Shown in pieces: positions 1-5,359 of a DNA stretch of 5,940 nucleotides (position 1 is the first letter of the stretch; each line of letters opens with the position of its first letter). Below the pieces are notes generated by a model that worked only from the letters and a program-made list of their open reading frames with translations, searched no databases and was not told where the DNA came from. Made by a program: the position numbers and the translations under genes. The stretch comes from Paracoccaceae bacterium (lineage in GTDB: Bacteria > Pseudomonadota > Alphaproteobacteria > Rhodobacterales > Rhodobacteraceae): positions 1 to 5,940 of the forward strand of contig SLQN01000324.1 in NCBI GenBank assembly GCA_007131465.1, read 5' to 3'.

Positions 1-882
1 ATGCGCATTTCCCTGATCATCGTCGCTCTTGTCGGCGCGGCACTTGCAGCGGGCCTTTGGGTCGCATCGGCCCCGAGGCCGCTGGACAGTGCAGCGGTTG
101 CCGGGCTCGAAGGCGATGCGGCAAAGGGAGAAGCGGTGTTTCTGGCGGCAGGTTGCGGGTCGTGCCATATCGGTCCGGAGCGCGACGCAGACCCGCTGGT
201 GCTGTCGGGCGGGCGCGAATTCGCCACCCAGTTCGGGACTTTCCGCGCGCCCAATATCAGCCCCGACCCGGACCACGGAATCGGCACATGGACCGAGGCG
301 GAATTCCTCAACGCCGTGATGCGCGGCATCGCGCCGAGTGGCGTGCATTACTATCCGGCTTTCCCCTATACCAGCTATGTGCGCGCCGATCCGCAGGATA
401 TCGCGCATCTGTTCGCCTATATGCAGACCCTGCCTGAGGATGCCACGCCCTCGCGCCCGCATGACATCGGCTTTCCCTTCAACATCCGCCGCGCGCTGGG
501 GCTTTGGAAAACTCTTTACCTGCGCGCGGATTTTGTAGTCACCGGCGATCTGAGCGCCGGGGAAATACGCGGGCGCTATCTGGCCGAAGCCTTGTCGCAT
601 TGCGCCGAATGTCACACGCCGCGCAACGCCTTGGGCGCGCTGGACACCGCGCAATGGCACATGGGCGCGCCGAACCCATCGGGCACGGGGCGCATCCCCG
701 CGATTGCGGGCGAGGGATTCGCCTGGTCGGAGTTCGACATCAAGGCCTATCTGGAAAGCGGCCTGACACCGCAATTTGACGTGGTGGGAGGAACAATGGC
801 GGCTGTGGTGCGCAACCTGCAACAGCTTGACCCAGAAGAGTTGGGCGCGATTGCGGCATATATCCATCGTATTGCGCAATAA
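1..882 (+). CDS. Diheme c-type cytochrome, exported or membrane-anchored
   Basis: 293-residue periplasmic electron-transfer protein. Residues 2-24 form a short positively charged then hydrophobic stretch, a Sec signal peptide or uncleaved N-terminal anchor, so the ATG at the window edge is a credible start, although nothing upstream is visible. Two CXXCH heme c sites are seen: CGSCH at 52-56 and CAECH at 201-205. The second is followed by the family signature TPRNALG and by NPSGTGRIPAI. M266 in GGTMAAVV is the expected axial ligand of heme 2. For heme 1 the conserved YPAFPYTSY block (118-126) is present, but its Met ligand is not obvious; M107 and M141 are candidates. The architecture matches the small diheme cytochromes related to the cytochrome subunits of alcohol and sugar dehydrogenases (COG2010). 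The dehydrogenase partner, if any, is not in the window, so the electron donor is unknown. Confidence 0.88.
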   Translation: MRISLIIVALVGAALAAGLWVASAPRPLDSAAVAGLEGDAAKGEAVFLAAGCGSCHIGPERDADPLVLSGGREFATQFGTFRAPNISPDPDHGIGTWTEAEFLNAVMRGIAPSGVHYYPAFPYTSYVRADPQDIAHLFAYMQTLPEDATPSRPHDIGFPFNIRRALGLWKTLYLRADFVVTGDLSAGEIRGRYLAEALSHCAECHTPRNALGALDTAQWHMGAPNPSGTGRIPAIAGEGFAWSEFDIKAYLESGLTPQFDVVGGTMAAVVRNLQQLDPEELGAIAAYIHRIAQ

Positions 883-902
883 AGTCACGAAACAGCCATA
901 TA

Positions 903-919
903 ACAAGGCAATTGCTTGT
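903..919. repeat. Short inverted repeat after the cytochrome gene
   Basis: ACAAG (903-907) and CTTGT (915-919) are perfect complements around the 7-nt centre GCAATTG, which itself makes most of an 8-bp palindrome (908-915). It lies 20 nt after the cytochrome stop and about 20-50 nt upstream of a possible promoter for the next gene. No T-run follows, so an intrinsic terminator is unlikely; an operator is possible. It could also be chance. Confidence 0.3.
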
Positions 920-938
920 GAATGAAGGCCATGTGCCC

Positions 939-967
939 TTGTCTGGGGCGCACCGGCATTTCATACT
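939..967 (+). promoter_or_regulatory. Possible sigma-70 type promoter for the AI-2E gene
   Basis: TTGTCT (939-944, 4/6 to the -35 consensus) and CATACT (962-967, 4/6 to the -10 consensus) are separated by 17 nt. Transcription would start near 974 and give a leader of about 30 nt before the ATG at 1006. If real, it excludes the alternative upstream ATG at 922 as the translation start. The match is only moderate and the region was judged by eye. Confidence 0.35.
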
Positions 968-1005
968 GTCGATCGCAGATCACCCAAACCCGGAACCCTG
1001 TCTTC

Positions 1006-2184
1006 ATGCCTGACGAGAGCAAGACCGCCGCCCTGAGTGCGATCGGCCGCCTGACCTTCACGGAGAAATTCCGTCTGCAGACATGGCTGATGGGGATCAT
1101 CGCTTTCGCTGTTGTGCTGTTTTTGCTGGTGCAGGCGAAATTCATCCTGATCGCGCTGGCGATTGCGATCATCCTGTTCTCGCTGACCTCAGATGCAATC
1201 AATTCGATTCAGCAAGTGCGCATCGGACAGTTCCGCATTGCCAACTGGCTGGCCTCCATCGCCGCCGTGTTCCTGATCGCATCGAGCCTTCTGATCATGG
1301 CCGGATTGGTGATATCGCAGATCAACACAGTGCTCAGCACCACACTGTCCTTCACCGATGACGCCCAGCGTGCCGTTGCGCAGATGTTTTCCTGGATGGG
1401 TGAGGATGTGGAACAATCCGTCCTGCAAACCGTGCGCAGCATCGAAATCTCGGGCTATCTGCGCACAGCCGCCGGGCAAGCGGGCACGATCCTCAGCCAG
1501 GTCGTGCTGATCATCCTGTTCGTGGGTTTTCTGTTTGCCGAACGGGTCTGGTTCAACACCAAGCTTGAGAACCTGATGGCTGACAAGACAAAGGCACAAC
1601 GCGTCAGCGCGATCATCGGGTCAATCATCCGGCGGGTGAACCGGTATCTGCTGGTGAAAAGCCTGATTTCGACAGTCACCGGGGTTGCCATCTTCCTGCT
1701 GATGAGCGTGTTCGACCTGCAATTCGCCGTCGCCATGGGTCTGCTGACCTTTGTGCTGAATTTCATCCCCTCGGTCGGGTCCATCATCGCCACGCTGATC
1801 GTGACGCTTGTCGCCTATATTCAGGTCCCCGAACCGCAGACTGCAGTGCTGATTTTCGTGCTGGCCGGGATGACGCAGTTCCTGCTGGGCAATGTCATCG
1901 ACCCGATGCTGATGGGCCGGACGCTGCGTCTTTCATCCTTCGGGATCATCATTTCACTGGCGTTCTGGGGGGCGGTCTGGGGGATACCGGGCATGTTCCT
2001 TGCGGTCCCGTTCATGGTGGCGGTGATGATCGTGTGCTCGCATATTCCGGCAGCGCGGCCCGTTGCCGTGCTCTTGTCGCGCGAAGGTTTGCCGGAAGAA
2101 GAATTCCCCATCGCTCCGCTGCAAGGACCTGCCGAGCCGGGAGACGCCGAAAAGCATTTCAGCCGGGCTGTCGGCGCGGAATAA
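1006..2184 (+). CDS. AI-2E family transporter (PerM/UPF0118-type integral membrane protein)
   Basis: 392-residue inner-membrane protein of the AI-2E exporter/PerM family (COG0628). Members have been linked to export of small molecules and to sodium or salt tolerance; the substrate here cannot be told. Hydrophobic segments occur near residues 27-43, 45-61, 80-108, 160-178, 218-236, 238-272, 279-297 and 311-345, matching the usual eight-helix plan with a soluble loop between about 109 and 158. Family motifs are clear: NFIPSVGSIIA (252-262), GNVIDPMLMGRTLRLS (295-310) and WGIPGMFLAVPF (325-336). The frame stays open to an ATG at 922, but those 28 extra residues are Cys-rich, unlike the family, and lie across a possible promoter. 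The ATG at 1006 has GGAA 10 nt upstream and is preferred. The C-terminal tail (360-392) is acidic and probably cytoplasmic. The gene converges on the cyclo-ligase gene with an 18-nt gap and no visible terminator. Confidence 0.9.
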   Translation: MPDESKTAALSAIGRLTFTEKFRLQTWLMGIIAFAVVLFLLVQAKFILIALAIAIILFSLTSDAINSIQQVRIGQFRIANWLASIAAVFLIASSLLIMAGLVISQINTVLSTTLSFTDDAQRAVAQMFSWMGEDVEQSVLQTVRSIEISGYLRTAAGQAGTILSQVVLIILFVGFLFAERVWFNTKLENLMADKTKAQRVSAIIGSIIRRVNRYLLVKSLISTVTGVAIFLLMSVFDLQFAVAMGLLTFVLNFIPSVGSIIATLIVTLVAYIQVPEPQTAVLIFVLAGMTQFLLGNVIDPMLMGRTLRLSSFGIIISLAFWGAVWGIPGMFLAVPFMVAVMIVCSHIPAARPVAVLLSREGLPEEEFPIAPLQGPAEPGDAEKHFSRAVGAE

Positions 2185-2202
2185 GCGCGCGCTCTGGTCG
2201 AC

Positions 2203-2781
2203 CTACAGGGGCCGCACAAGACCCGATGGCGTGATGATCGCATCAAGGCGTTGATCCGTTGCTTCTGTCGGAACACGCGCCACCTCCTGCGCCTCAAAGC
2301 CGAAACCGATCGCCAGAACCGGACCTTGTGCGCGCAGCTTCTCCAGCGTGCGGTCATAGAATCCGCCACCATAGCCCAAGCGGAAACCACGCCAGTCATA
2401 GGCCAGCAAGGGCACGATCAGCACCTGCGGCACAAGCAGGTCGCGCTGCACCGGGACGAGGGCCTTGAACCGGCCTGCCTGCATCGGGGTATCGAGGGTC
2501 CAGCGGTGGAATTCCAGCGGCTGATCCCTGCCCGGCACAACCGGAACACAGACCGGGCCGGGATGCGCGGTCATGATCGCGCGCGGGTCGATTTCGCTGC
2601 GCATGGGCATGTATCCGGCCAGCACGGCATCGCACATGCCCGCGTCTTGCACGTAGCGCAGCGCATGGGCGCAGGCTGCCTGCATCTGCGCGCGAGCATC
2701 CAGTGCCTGAAAGATGCTTTCGCGCCGCGCGGCCATCTGTGCGCGCAGGGTCTGCTTGTCGATGCCCGGATCGTCCGTCAC
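2203..2781 (-). CDS. 5-formyltetrahydrofolate cyclo-ligase (5,10-methenyl-THF synthetase)
   Basis: 192-residue cytosolic enzyme that converts 5-formyl-THF plus ATP to 5,10-methenyl-THF, returning the storage or inhibitory folate to the one-carbon pool. The diagnostic nucleotide/folate-binding block GFRLGYGGGFYDR is at 132-144. Supporting family features are the N-terminal KQTLRAQMAARR (9-20), MRSEIDP (60-66), VPVVPG (79-84), and DQRLDAIIT near the C-terminus (176-184). Length is normal for the family. The start is a GTG at 2781, chosen because the conserved Lys/Arg-rich N-terminus requires it and because AAGGGG lies 6 nt upstream. It is the third gene of the yicC-gmk direction, 149 nt after gmk, so it may be cotranscribed or have its own promoter; a strong hairpin sits just in front of its ribosome binding site. 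In E. coli the homologue (ygfA/fau) lies directly downstream of the 6S RNA gene. Confidence 0.93.
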   Translation of the reverse strand: MTDDPGIDKQTLRAQMAARRESIFQALDARAQMQAACAHALRYVQDAGMCDAVLAGYMPMRSEIDPRAIMTAHPGPVCVPVVPGRDQPLEFHRWTLDTPMQAGRFKALVPVQRDLLVPQVLIVPLLAYDWRGFRLGYGGGFYDRTLEKLRAQGPVLAIGFGFEAQEVARVPTEATDQRLDAIITPSGLVRPL

Positions 2782-2787
2782 GTTCTG

Positions 2788-2793
2788 CCCCTT
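2788..2793 (-). promoter_or_regulatory. Ribosome binding site for the cyclo-ligase GTG start
   Basis: AAGGGG on the minus strand, 6 nt before the GTG at 2781. It supports this non-ATG start. A second purine block, AGGAG (2800-2796), lies 14 nt away and abuts the foot of the hairpin at 2801-2822. Confidence 0.55.
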
Positions 2794-2800
2794 CGCTCCT

Positions 2801-2822
2801 CACAGGCAGGACTATGCCTGTG
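2801..2822 (-). promoter_or_regulatory. Perfect 8-bp hairpin directly upstream of the cyclo-ligase RBS
   Basis: On the minus strand CACAGGCA, a 6-nt loop TAGTCC, then TGCCTGTG: an uninterrupted 8-bp stem ending 1 nt before AGGAG and 7 nt before AAGGGG. No U-tract follows, so it is not a standard intrinsic terminator. A further CAGGCAG copy at 2840-2834 (minus strand) could pair with the same CTGCCTG arm, giving two mutually exclusive stems. The structure is seen directly; a role in translation control, mRNA stability or termination is inference. Confidence 0.4.
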
Positions 2823-2859
2823 CGTTGCCGTGACTGCCTGCACGCATCCGACAGACAGC

Positions 2860-2896
2860 GGGCATCGGGCGACACAATGAAAACATCGCCCTGCCC
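2860..2896 (-). other. Strong imperfect hairpin in the gmk/cyclo-ligase spacer
   Basis: On the minus strand GGGCA+GGGCGA pairs with TCGCCC+TGCCC around a 13-nt T-rich loop, with a 2-nt bulge (GA) on the 3' side: 11 base pairs, nearly all G-C. It begins about 35 nt after the gmk stop. No T-run follows, so it may stabilise or process the gmk 3' end rather than terminate. It could alternatively be part of a structured small RNA filling the 149-nt spacer. Confidence 0.4.
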
Positions 2897-2930
2897 TTGC
2901 GCGAGGCACAGCGCTGCGCGATCCGGGCTG

Positions 2931-3599
2931 CTACGCCCCTTCGCCCTCCCTGCGCGCATCGAACTCTGCGTTCAACCCGCGCACGAAACCGTTCAGCCCG
3001 GTCTGACGCACGCGGCGCAACCGTTCCGCCTGAATGATACCGCGCAGCGCCGTATCGGTGCGCTCCAGATCGTCATTGACCAGCACAAAGTCATATTCCG
3101 CCCAATGGCTGATCTCGTCGCGCGATTTGCGCATCCGCCCGGCAATCACCTCGTCGCTGTCCTGCCCCCGCGCGCGCAGCCGCGATTCAAGCTCTGCAAT
3201 CGAGGGGGGCAGCACGAAGATCGAGACCACATCCTGTCCAAGGCTGGAGTTGCGCACCTGCTGGCCGCCCTGCCAGTCGATATCGAAAAGCATGTCGCGA
3301 CCGTCGCGCAACGCCGCCTCGACCGGGGCCTTGGGCGAGCCGTAGAAATTGCCGAAGACTTCGGCATGTTCCAGCATCTCGCCACGCGCGATCATGTCTT
3401 CGAAATCCGCGCGCGTGCGGAAATAGTATTCGCGCCCATCCACTTCGCCCGTGCGGGCGGCGCGCGTGGTGGCCGAGACCGAAAACCGGATGGTCGGGTC
3501 CCAATCCATCAGCCTGCGCGCGAGCGTTGACTTGCCTGCGCCCGATGGTGATGACAGGATGATCAGCAGTCCGCGCCGCACGTTCGCCTCACTCCACAT
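2931..3599 (-). CDS. gmk: Guanylate kinase (GMP kinase)
   Basis: 222-residue cytosolic enzyme that phosphorylates GMP to GDP with ATP, essential for GTP and (p)ppGpp supply. The P-loop [10 protein letters not shown] is at 16-25; the Ser in place of the first Gly is, as I recall, common in alphaproteobacterial Gmk. The GMP-binding lobe follows: SATTR (43-47), EYYF (57-60), [16 protein letters not shown] (74-89). [14 protein letters not shown] (103-116) is the Walker-B-like strand, and [12 protein letters not shown] (155-166) is the lid/arginine region. The ATG at 3599 lies inside the end of yicC, giving an 11-nt overlap and likely translational coupling. An in-frame GTG at 3581 (codon 7) has GAGG 5 nt upstream and would start the protein just before the conserved [10 protein letters not shown], so it is a serious alternative start. 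Confidence 0.96.
   Translation of the reverse strand: MWSEANVRRGLLIILSSPSGAGKSTLARRLMDWDPTIRFSVSATTRAARTGEVDGREYYFRTRADFEDMIARGEMLEHAEVFGNFYGSPKAPVEAALRDGRDMLFDIDWQGGQQVRNSSLGQDVVSIFVLPPSIAELESRLRARGQDSDEVIAGRMRKSRDEISHWAEYDFVLVNDDLERTDTALRGIIQAERLRRVRQTGLNGFVRGLNAEFDARREGEGA
3587..3590 (-). promoter_or_regulatory. GAGG Shine-Dalgarno for an alternative GTG start of gmk
   Basis: GAGG on the minus strand overlaps the TGA stop of yicC and is 5 nt upstream of the in-frame GTG at 3581. The ATG at 3599 has only a weak AGG upstream. If the GTG is used, gmk and yicC do not overlap and are 7 nt apart. Confidence 0.4.
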
Positions 3600-4491
3600 T
3601 CTGGACCTGTTCGCGCATCTGGTCGATCACGACCTTGAGGTCAAGCCCGATCCGGGTCATCTCCAGATGCTGCGCCTTCGAACAGAGTGTATTGGCCTCG
3701 CGGTTGAATTCCTGCGTCAGGAAATCCAGCTTGCGCCCGACCGCGCCATCCGTCTGCAACAGGGTGCGGGCGGCGTTGCAATGCGCCTCCAGCCGGTCCA
3801 GTTCCTCGGTAATATCGGCCTTGACGGCCAGAAGTGCGAGTTCCTGTTCCAGTCGCGCGGGGTCAGCGCGGCTGGCATCGGTGACTTGCGCCAGCGCCTT
3901 GTGGAAATGCGCCTGCATCGCGTCCGCACGGCTTTGCAGCAATTCGCGCGCGGCTTGGGTCAGCGCTGCGATCTCCTCGATCTGGCGCGACAGAACCCCT
4001 GCCAGCGCGGCCCCTTCAACGCACCGCATCGCGTCAAGTTGCGACAGCAATACCTCCAGATCCGAAGCAAGGATCGGCCCGAGTGATTCTGGTGGAAATA
4101 AGGCAGGATCGTGACCCTGTGACTGGATTCCACGCCAGCCGAGCAGATCCAGCGCACCAGGAGCGGTCAGAATGACCCCGGCTGCACTGGCCTGCCGCTG
4201 GACGGACTCCACTGCCGACAGCAGCGTTTGCAAGGCGTCCTCGTCGATGGACAGCCCTTGCGCGGCCTTGACAATGCGGACCCGAAGGCCCAGCGAAACC
4301 GAACCACGCGCGACCCTCGCGCCAAGCGTTTCGCGGATAAATTTTTCAAAAATTCCAAACCCTTCTGGAAGCCGCAGGCGCAAATCAAACCCGCGGGCAT
4401 TGACTGCGCGCAGGTCCCATTCCACCTCGATCCGCGCATCGCCCAGGGCATGCGTCGCGTTATGGCTGGCATAGCCTGTCATTGACTGCAT
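3589..4491 (-). CDS. yicC: YicC-family endoribonuclease
   Basis: 300 residues, the normal length. The N-terminal YicC_N domain starts with the hallmark MTGYA (4-8), then [21 protein letters not shown] (23-43 overall) and [10 protein letters not shown] (62-71). The C-terminal DUF1732 domain (about 215-300) carries the strongest signatures: [12 protein letters not shown] (226-237), [18 protein letters not shown] (252-269), SKAQ, and the terminal REQVQNVE (293-300). Members in E. coli (YicC) and B. subtilis (YloC) have been reported as endoribonucleases, the former implicated in decay of the small RNA RyhB. Activity here is inferred from homology. The start ATG at 4491 has AGAAAGG upstream; the ATG at 4482 (codon 4) would remove the three residues before MTG. 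The gene is first in the direction yicC-gmk-cyclo-ligase, and its upstream region is shared with the divergent PAS gene. Codons 46-52 are strikingly AT-rich. Confidence 0.94.
   Translation of the reverse strand: MQSMTGYASHNATHALGDARIEVEWDLRAVNARGFDLRLRLPEGFGIFEKFIRETLGARVARGSVSLGLRVRIVKAAQGLSIDEDALQTLLSAVESVQRQASAAGVILTAPGALDLLGWRGIQSQGHDPALFPPESLGPILASDLEVLLSQLDAMRCVEGAALAGVLSRQIEEIAALTQAARELLQSRADAMQAHFHKALAQVTDASRADPARLEQELALLAVKADITEELDRLEAHCNAARTLLQTDGAVGRKLDFLTQEFNREANTLCSKAQHLEMTRIGLDLKVVIDQMREQVQNVE
4340..4354. repeat. Perfect 15-bp AT-rich inverted repeat inside yicC
   Basis: AATTTTT-C-AAAAATT, uninterrupted, within a GC-rich gene. On the coding strand it spells the codons for residues 47-51 (I-F-E-K-F), all AT-rich. 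The amino acids fit the family, so it may be coincidence of codon choice. Confidence 0.4.
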
Positions 4492-4562
4492 CGCGCGCCT
4501 TTCTCTGCTTTAGACCCGTTGTCCGGTGTCGCCTTAACCAAATTCACAAAATCAGGAAGAAA

Positions 4563-4579
4563 TCGAGGGGAATTCGAGG
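4563..4579. repeat. TCGAGG direct repeat, 11-bp period
   Basis: TCGAGG occurs at 4563-4568 and again at 4574-4579, one helical turn apart, immediately left of the TTAA motifs in the yicC/PAS intergenic region. The repeat is short and could be chance, but its phasing agrees with the neighbouring motifs. Confidence 0.25.
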
Positions 4580-4581
4580 TA

Positions 4582-4596
4582 TTAAAGTCTCGTTAA
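4582..4596 (+). promoter_or_regulatory. CtrA-type binding site (TTAA-N7-TTAA)
   Basis: TTAA at 4582-4585 and TTAA at 4593-4596 are separated by exactly 7 nt, the canonical full CtrA box of alphaproteobacteria. Further TTAA half-sites are at 4614-4617 (21 nt after the second) and at 4534-4537. The box lies 94 nt upstream of the PAS gene start and about 90 nt upstream of yicC, so it could control either. It is compelling because TTAA should be rare in DNA this GC-rich and because the spacing is exact. Binding is inferred; no ctrA gene is in the window. Confidence 0.6.
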
Positions 4597-4622
4597 GGGT
4601 GCTTGCCATAGGGTTAAGGGTG
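4592..4622. repeat. 10-bp direct repeat GTTAAGGGTG, 21-bp period
   Basis: Exact copies of GTTAAGGGTG at 4592-4601 and 4613-4622, start to start 21 bp, i.e. two helical turns. Each contains a TTAA; the left copy overlaps the right half of the CtrA-type box. This arrangement suggests cooperative binding of one regulator on one face of the helix. Confidence 0.6.
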
Positions 4623-4676
4623 ACCGGACGCGCAGGCTTGGAAACGGGTGCGGCAAGAGACCGAGGCGCGCCCGAC

Positions 4677-4682
4677 AAGGGG
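4677..4682 (+). promoter_or_regulatory. Ribosome binding site deciding the PAS gene start
   Basis: AAGGGG, 7 nt upstream of the ATG at 4690. It favours this start over the in-frame GTG at 4648, whose 14 extra residues are charged and carry no family feature. Confidence 0.7.
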
Positions 4683-4689
4683 AAAAGAT

Positions 4690-5271
4690 ATGACCGATAA
4701 TGTGTTGAAGCCGCTACCGGCTGTTGAAGCCTTGCACCATTCCGGCACGCGCCTGAACGATGTCATCCGCTACTGGTCCAGCCTGCGCGAGGGTAATCAG
4801 CCGCCCCGCCGCAGCCAGATCGAGGCCACAGCACTGGCGCAGTCCCTGCCCGATGTGTTTCTGGCGGAAATCATCACCCCGCGGGTGGCACGGTTCCGGC
4901 TTTGCGGCCATCGGATCGAGGATCTGATGGGCATGGACATGCGCGGCATGCCGCTGACCGTCCTGTTTCATGGCGCGGCGCGGCAGGACATCACGGATGC
5001 CCTGGAACAGGTCGCGCTGGGGGCACGCGTCATGCTGTCGCTGCAAGGCGAAAGCGGGTTCGGCCTGCCCGGCCTTTCGGCCAGCCTTGCGCTGTTGCCC
5101 CTGACCGATGATGCCGGGCGCATCACCCGCATTCTGGGTGTCATCGACAGGACCGGCACGCCCGGTCGCACCCCGCGCCGCTTCACGCTGGCAAAGGCGC
5201 AGGACCTCGCGCGCGCACCGCTTGCTCCCGCCGCCCCTGTCTTGCGGGTGATCGCAGGCGGCAAGGTCTGA
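4690..5271 (+). CDS. Single-domain PAS protein (PAS_5-type)
   Basis: 193 residues, soluble, with no signal peptide or membrane helix. Family landmarks: IRYWSSLREG (26-35), PPRRSQIE (38-45), LPDVFLAEI (53-61), RFRLCGHRIEDLMGMDMRG (68-86) and the hydrophobic strand ASLALLPLTDDAGRI (131-145) followed by ILGVIDR (148-154). This order of a W-x-x-L-R motif, PRR, the RFRL-G strand and an L-x-G loop matches the PAS_5 family, abundant in Rhodobacterales and other alphaproteobacteria. The PAS fold occupies about 25-155; the last 35 residues are Pro/Ala/Arg-rich and probably disordered. No kinase, cyclase, EAL or DNA-binding output domain is present, so it would act by protein-protein contact or ligand sensing; ligand and partner are unknown. 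Its upstream region holds a CtrA-type box, suggesting cell-cycle or motility-linked expression. It is followed after 102 nt by hisA on the same strand, with a large inverted repeat between them. Confidence 0.85.
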   Translation: MTDNVLKPLPAVEALHHSGTRLNDVIRYWSSLREGNQPPRRSQIEATALAQSLPDVFLAEIITPRVARFRLCGHRIEDLMGMDMRGMPLTVLFHGAARQDITDALEQVALGARVMLSLQGESGFGLPGLSASLALLPLTDDAGRITRILGVIDRTGTPGRTPRRFTLAKAQDLARAPLAPAAPVLRVIAGGKV

Positions 5272-5273
5272 AG

Positions 5274-5332
5274 CCTGTCAGACAGGGCGAGAGCCTGGCG
5301 GTTTTGGTGGTTTTCCTGCGCGCCCTGACAGG
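5274..5332 (+). other. Large inverted repeat between the PAS gene and hisA
   Basis: CCTGTCA (5274-5280) pairs with TGACAGG (5326-5332), and GGGCG (5285-5289) with CGCCC (5321-5325): 12 pairs with a 4-nt bulge and a loop of about 31 nt. Each arm is also a small palindrome (CCTGTC-A-GACAGG at 5274-5286; CCCTG-A-CAGGG at 5323-5333). It starts 2 nt after the PAS stop. There is no T-run after it, so it may be a 3'-end protecting structure, a non-canonical terminator, or a pair of related operators for hisA. Confidence 0.4.
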
Positions 5333-5359
5333 GTAGAAGGCGCGCATCTTCACCAGCTC

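Noticed and set aside
1189..1793. Minus-strand open frames inside the AI-2E gene
   Set aside because: Antisense shadows; the plus-strand protein has full-length family motifs and membrane helices.
2251..2880. Long plus-strand open frame (209 codons) across the cyclo-ligase gene
   Set aside because: It is antisense to a clearly recognised enzyme, its translation is rich in Arg/His/Gln with no family features, and such frames are common opposite GC-rich genes.
2782..2930. ZTP or THF riboswitch upstream of the folate enzyme
   Set aside because: I see neither the conserved ZTP core sequences nor the THF aptamer motifs; only generic hairpins are present.
2703..3530. Long plus-strand open frame (275 codons) opposite gmk
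   Set aside because: Antisense shadow of gmk; low-complexity Arg/Ala/Pro composition and no recognisable domain.
3451..4114. Plus-strand open frames opposite yicC
   Set aside because: Antisense shadows of yicC, whose motifs are unmistakable on the minus strand.
4500..4560. Promoter for yicC on the minus strand
   Set aside because: TCTAAA resembles a -10, but the nearest -35-like TTGGTT is 21 nt away, too far for a standard promoter.
4648..4689. GTG-initiated 14-residue extension of the PAS protein
   Set aside because: There is a strong Shine-Dalgarno at 4677-4682 for the ATG at 4690, and the extension has no family similarity.
5304..5339. Sigma-70 promoter for hisA
   Set aside because: TAGAAG at 5334-5339 is an acceptable -10, but the element at the right distance upstream (TTTTCC) matches the -35 consensus poorly; not supported.
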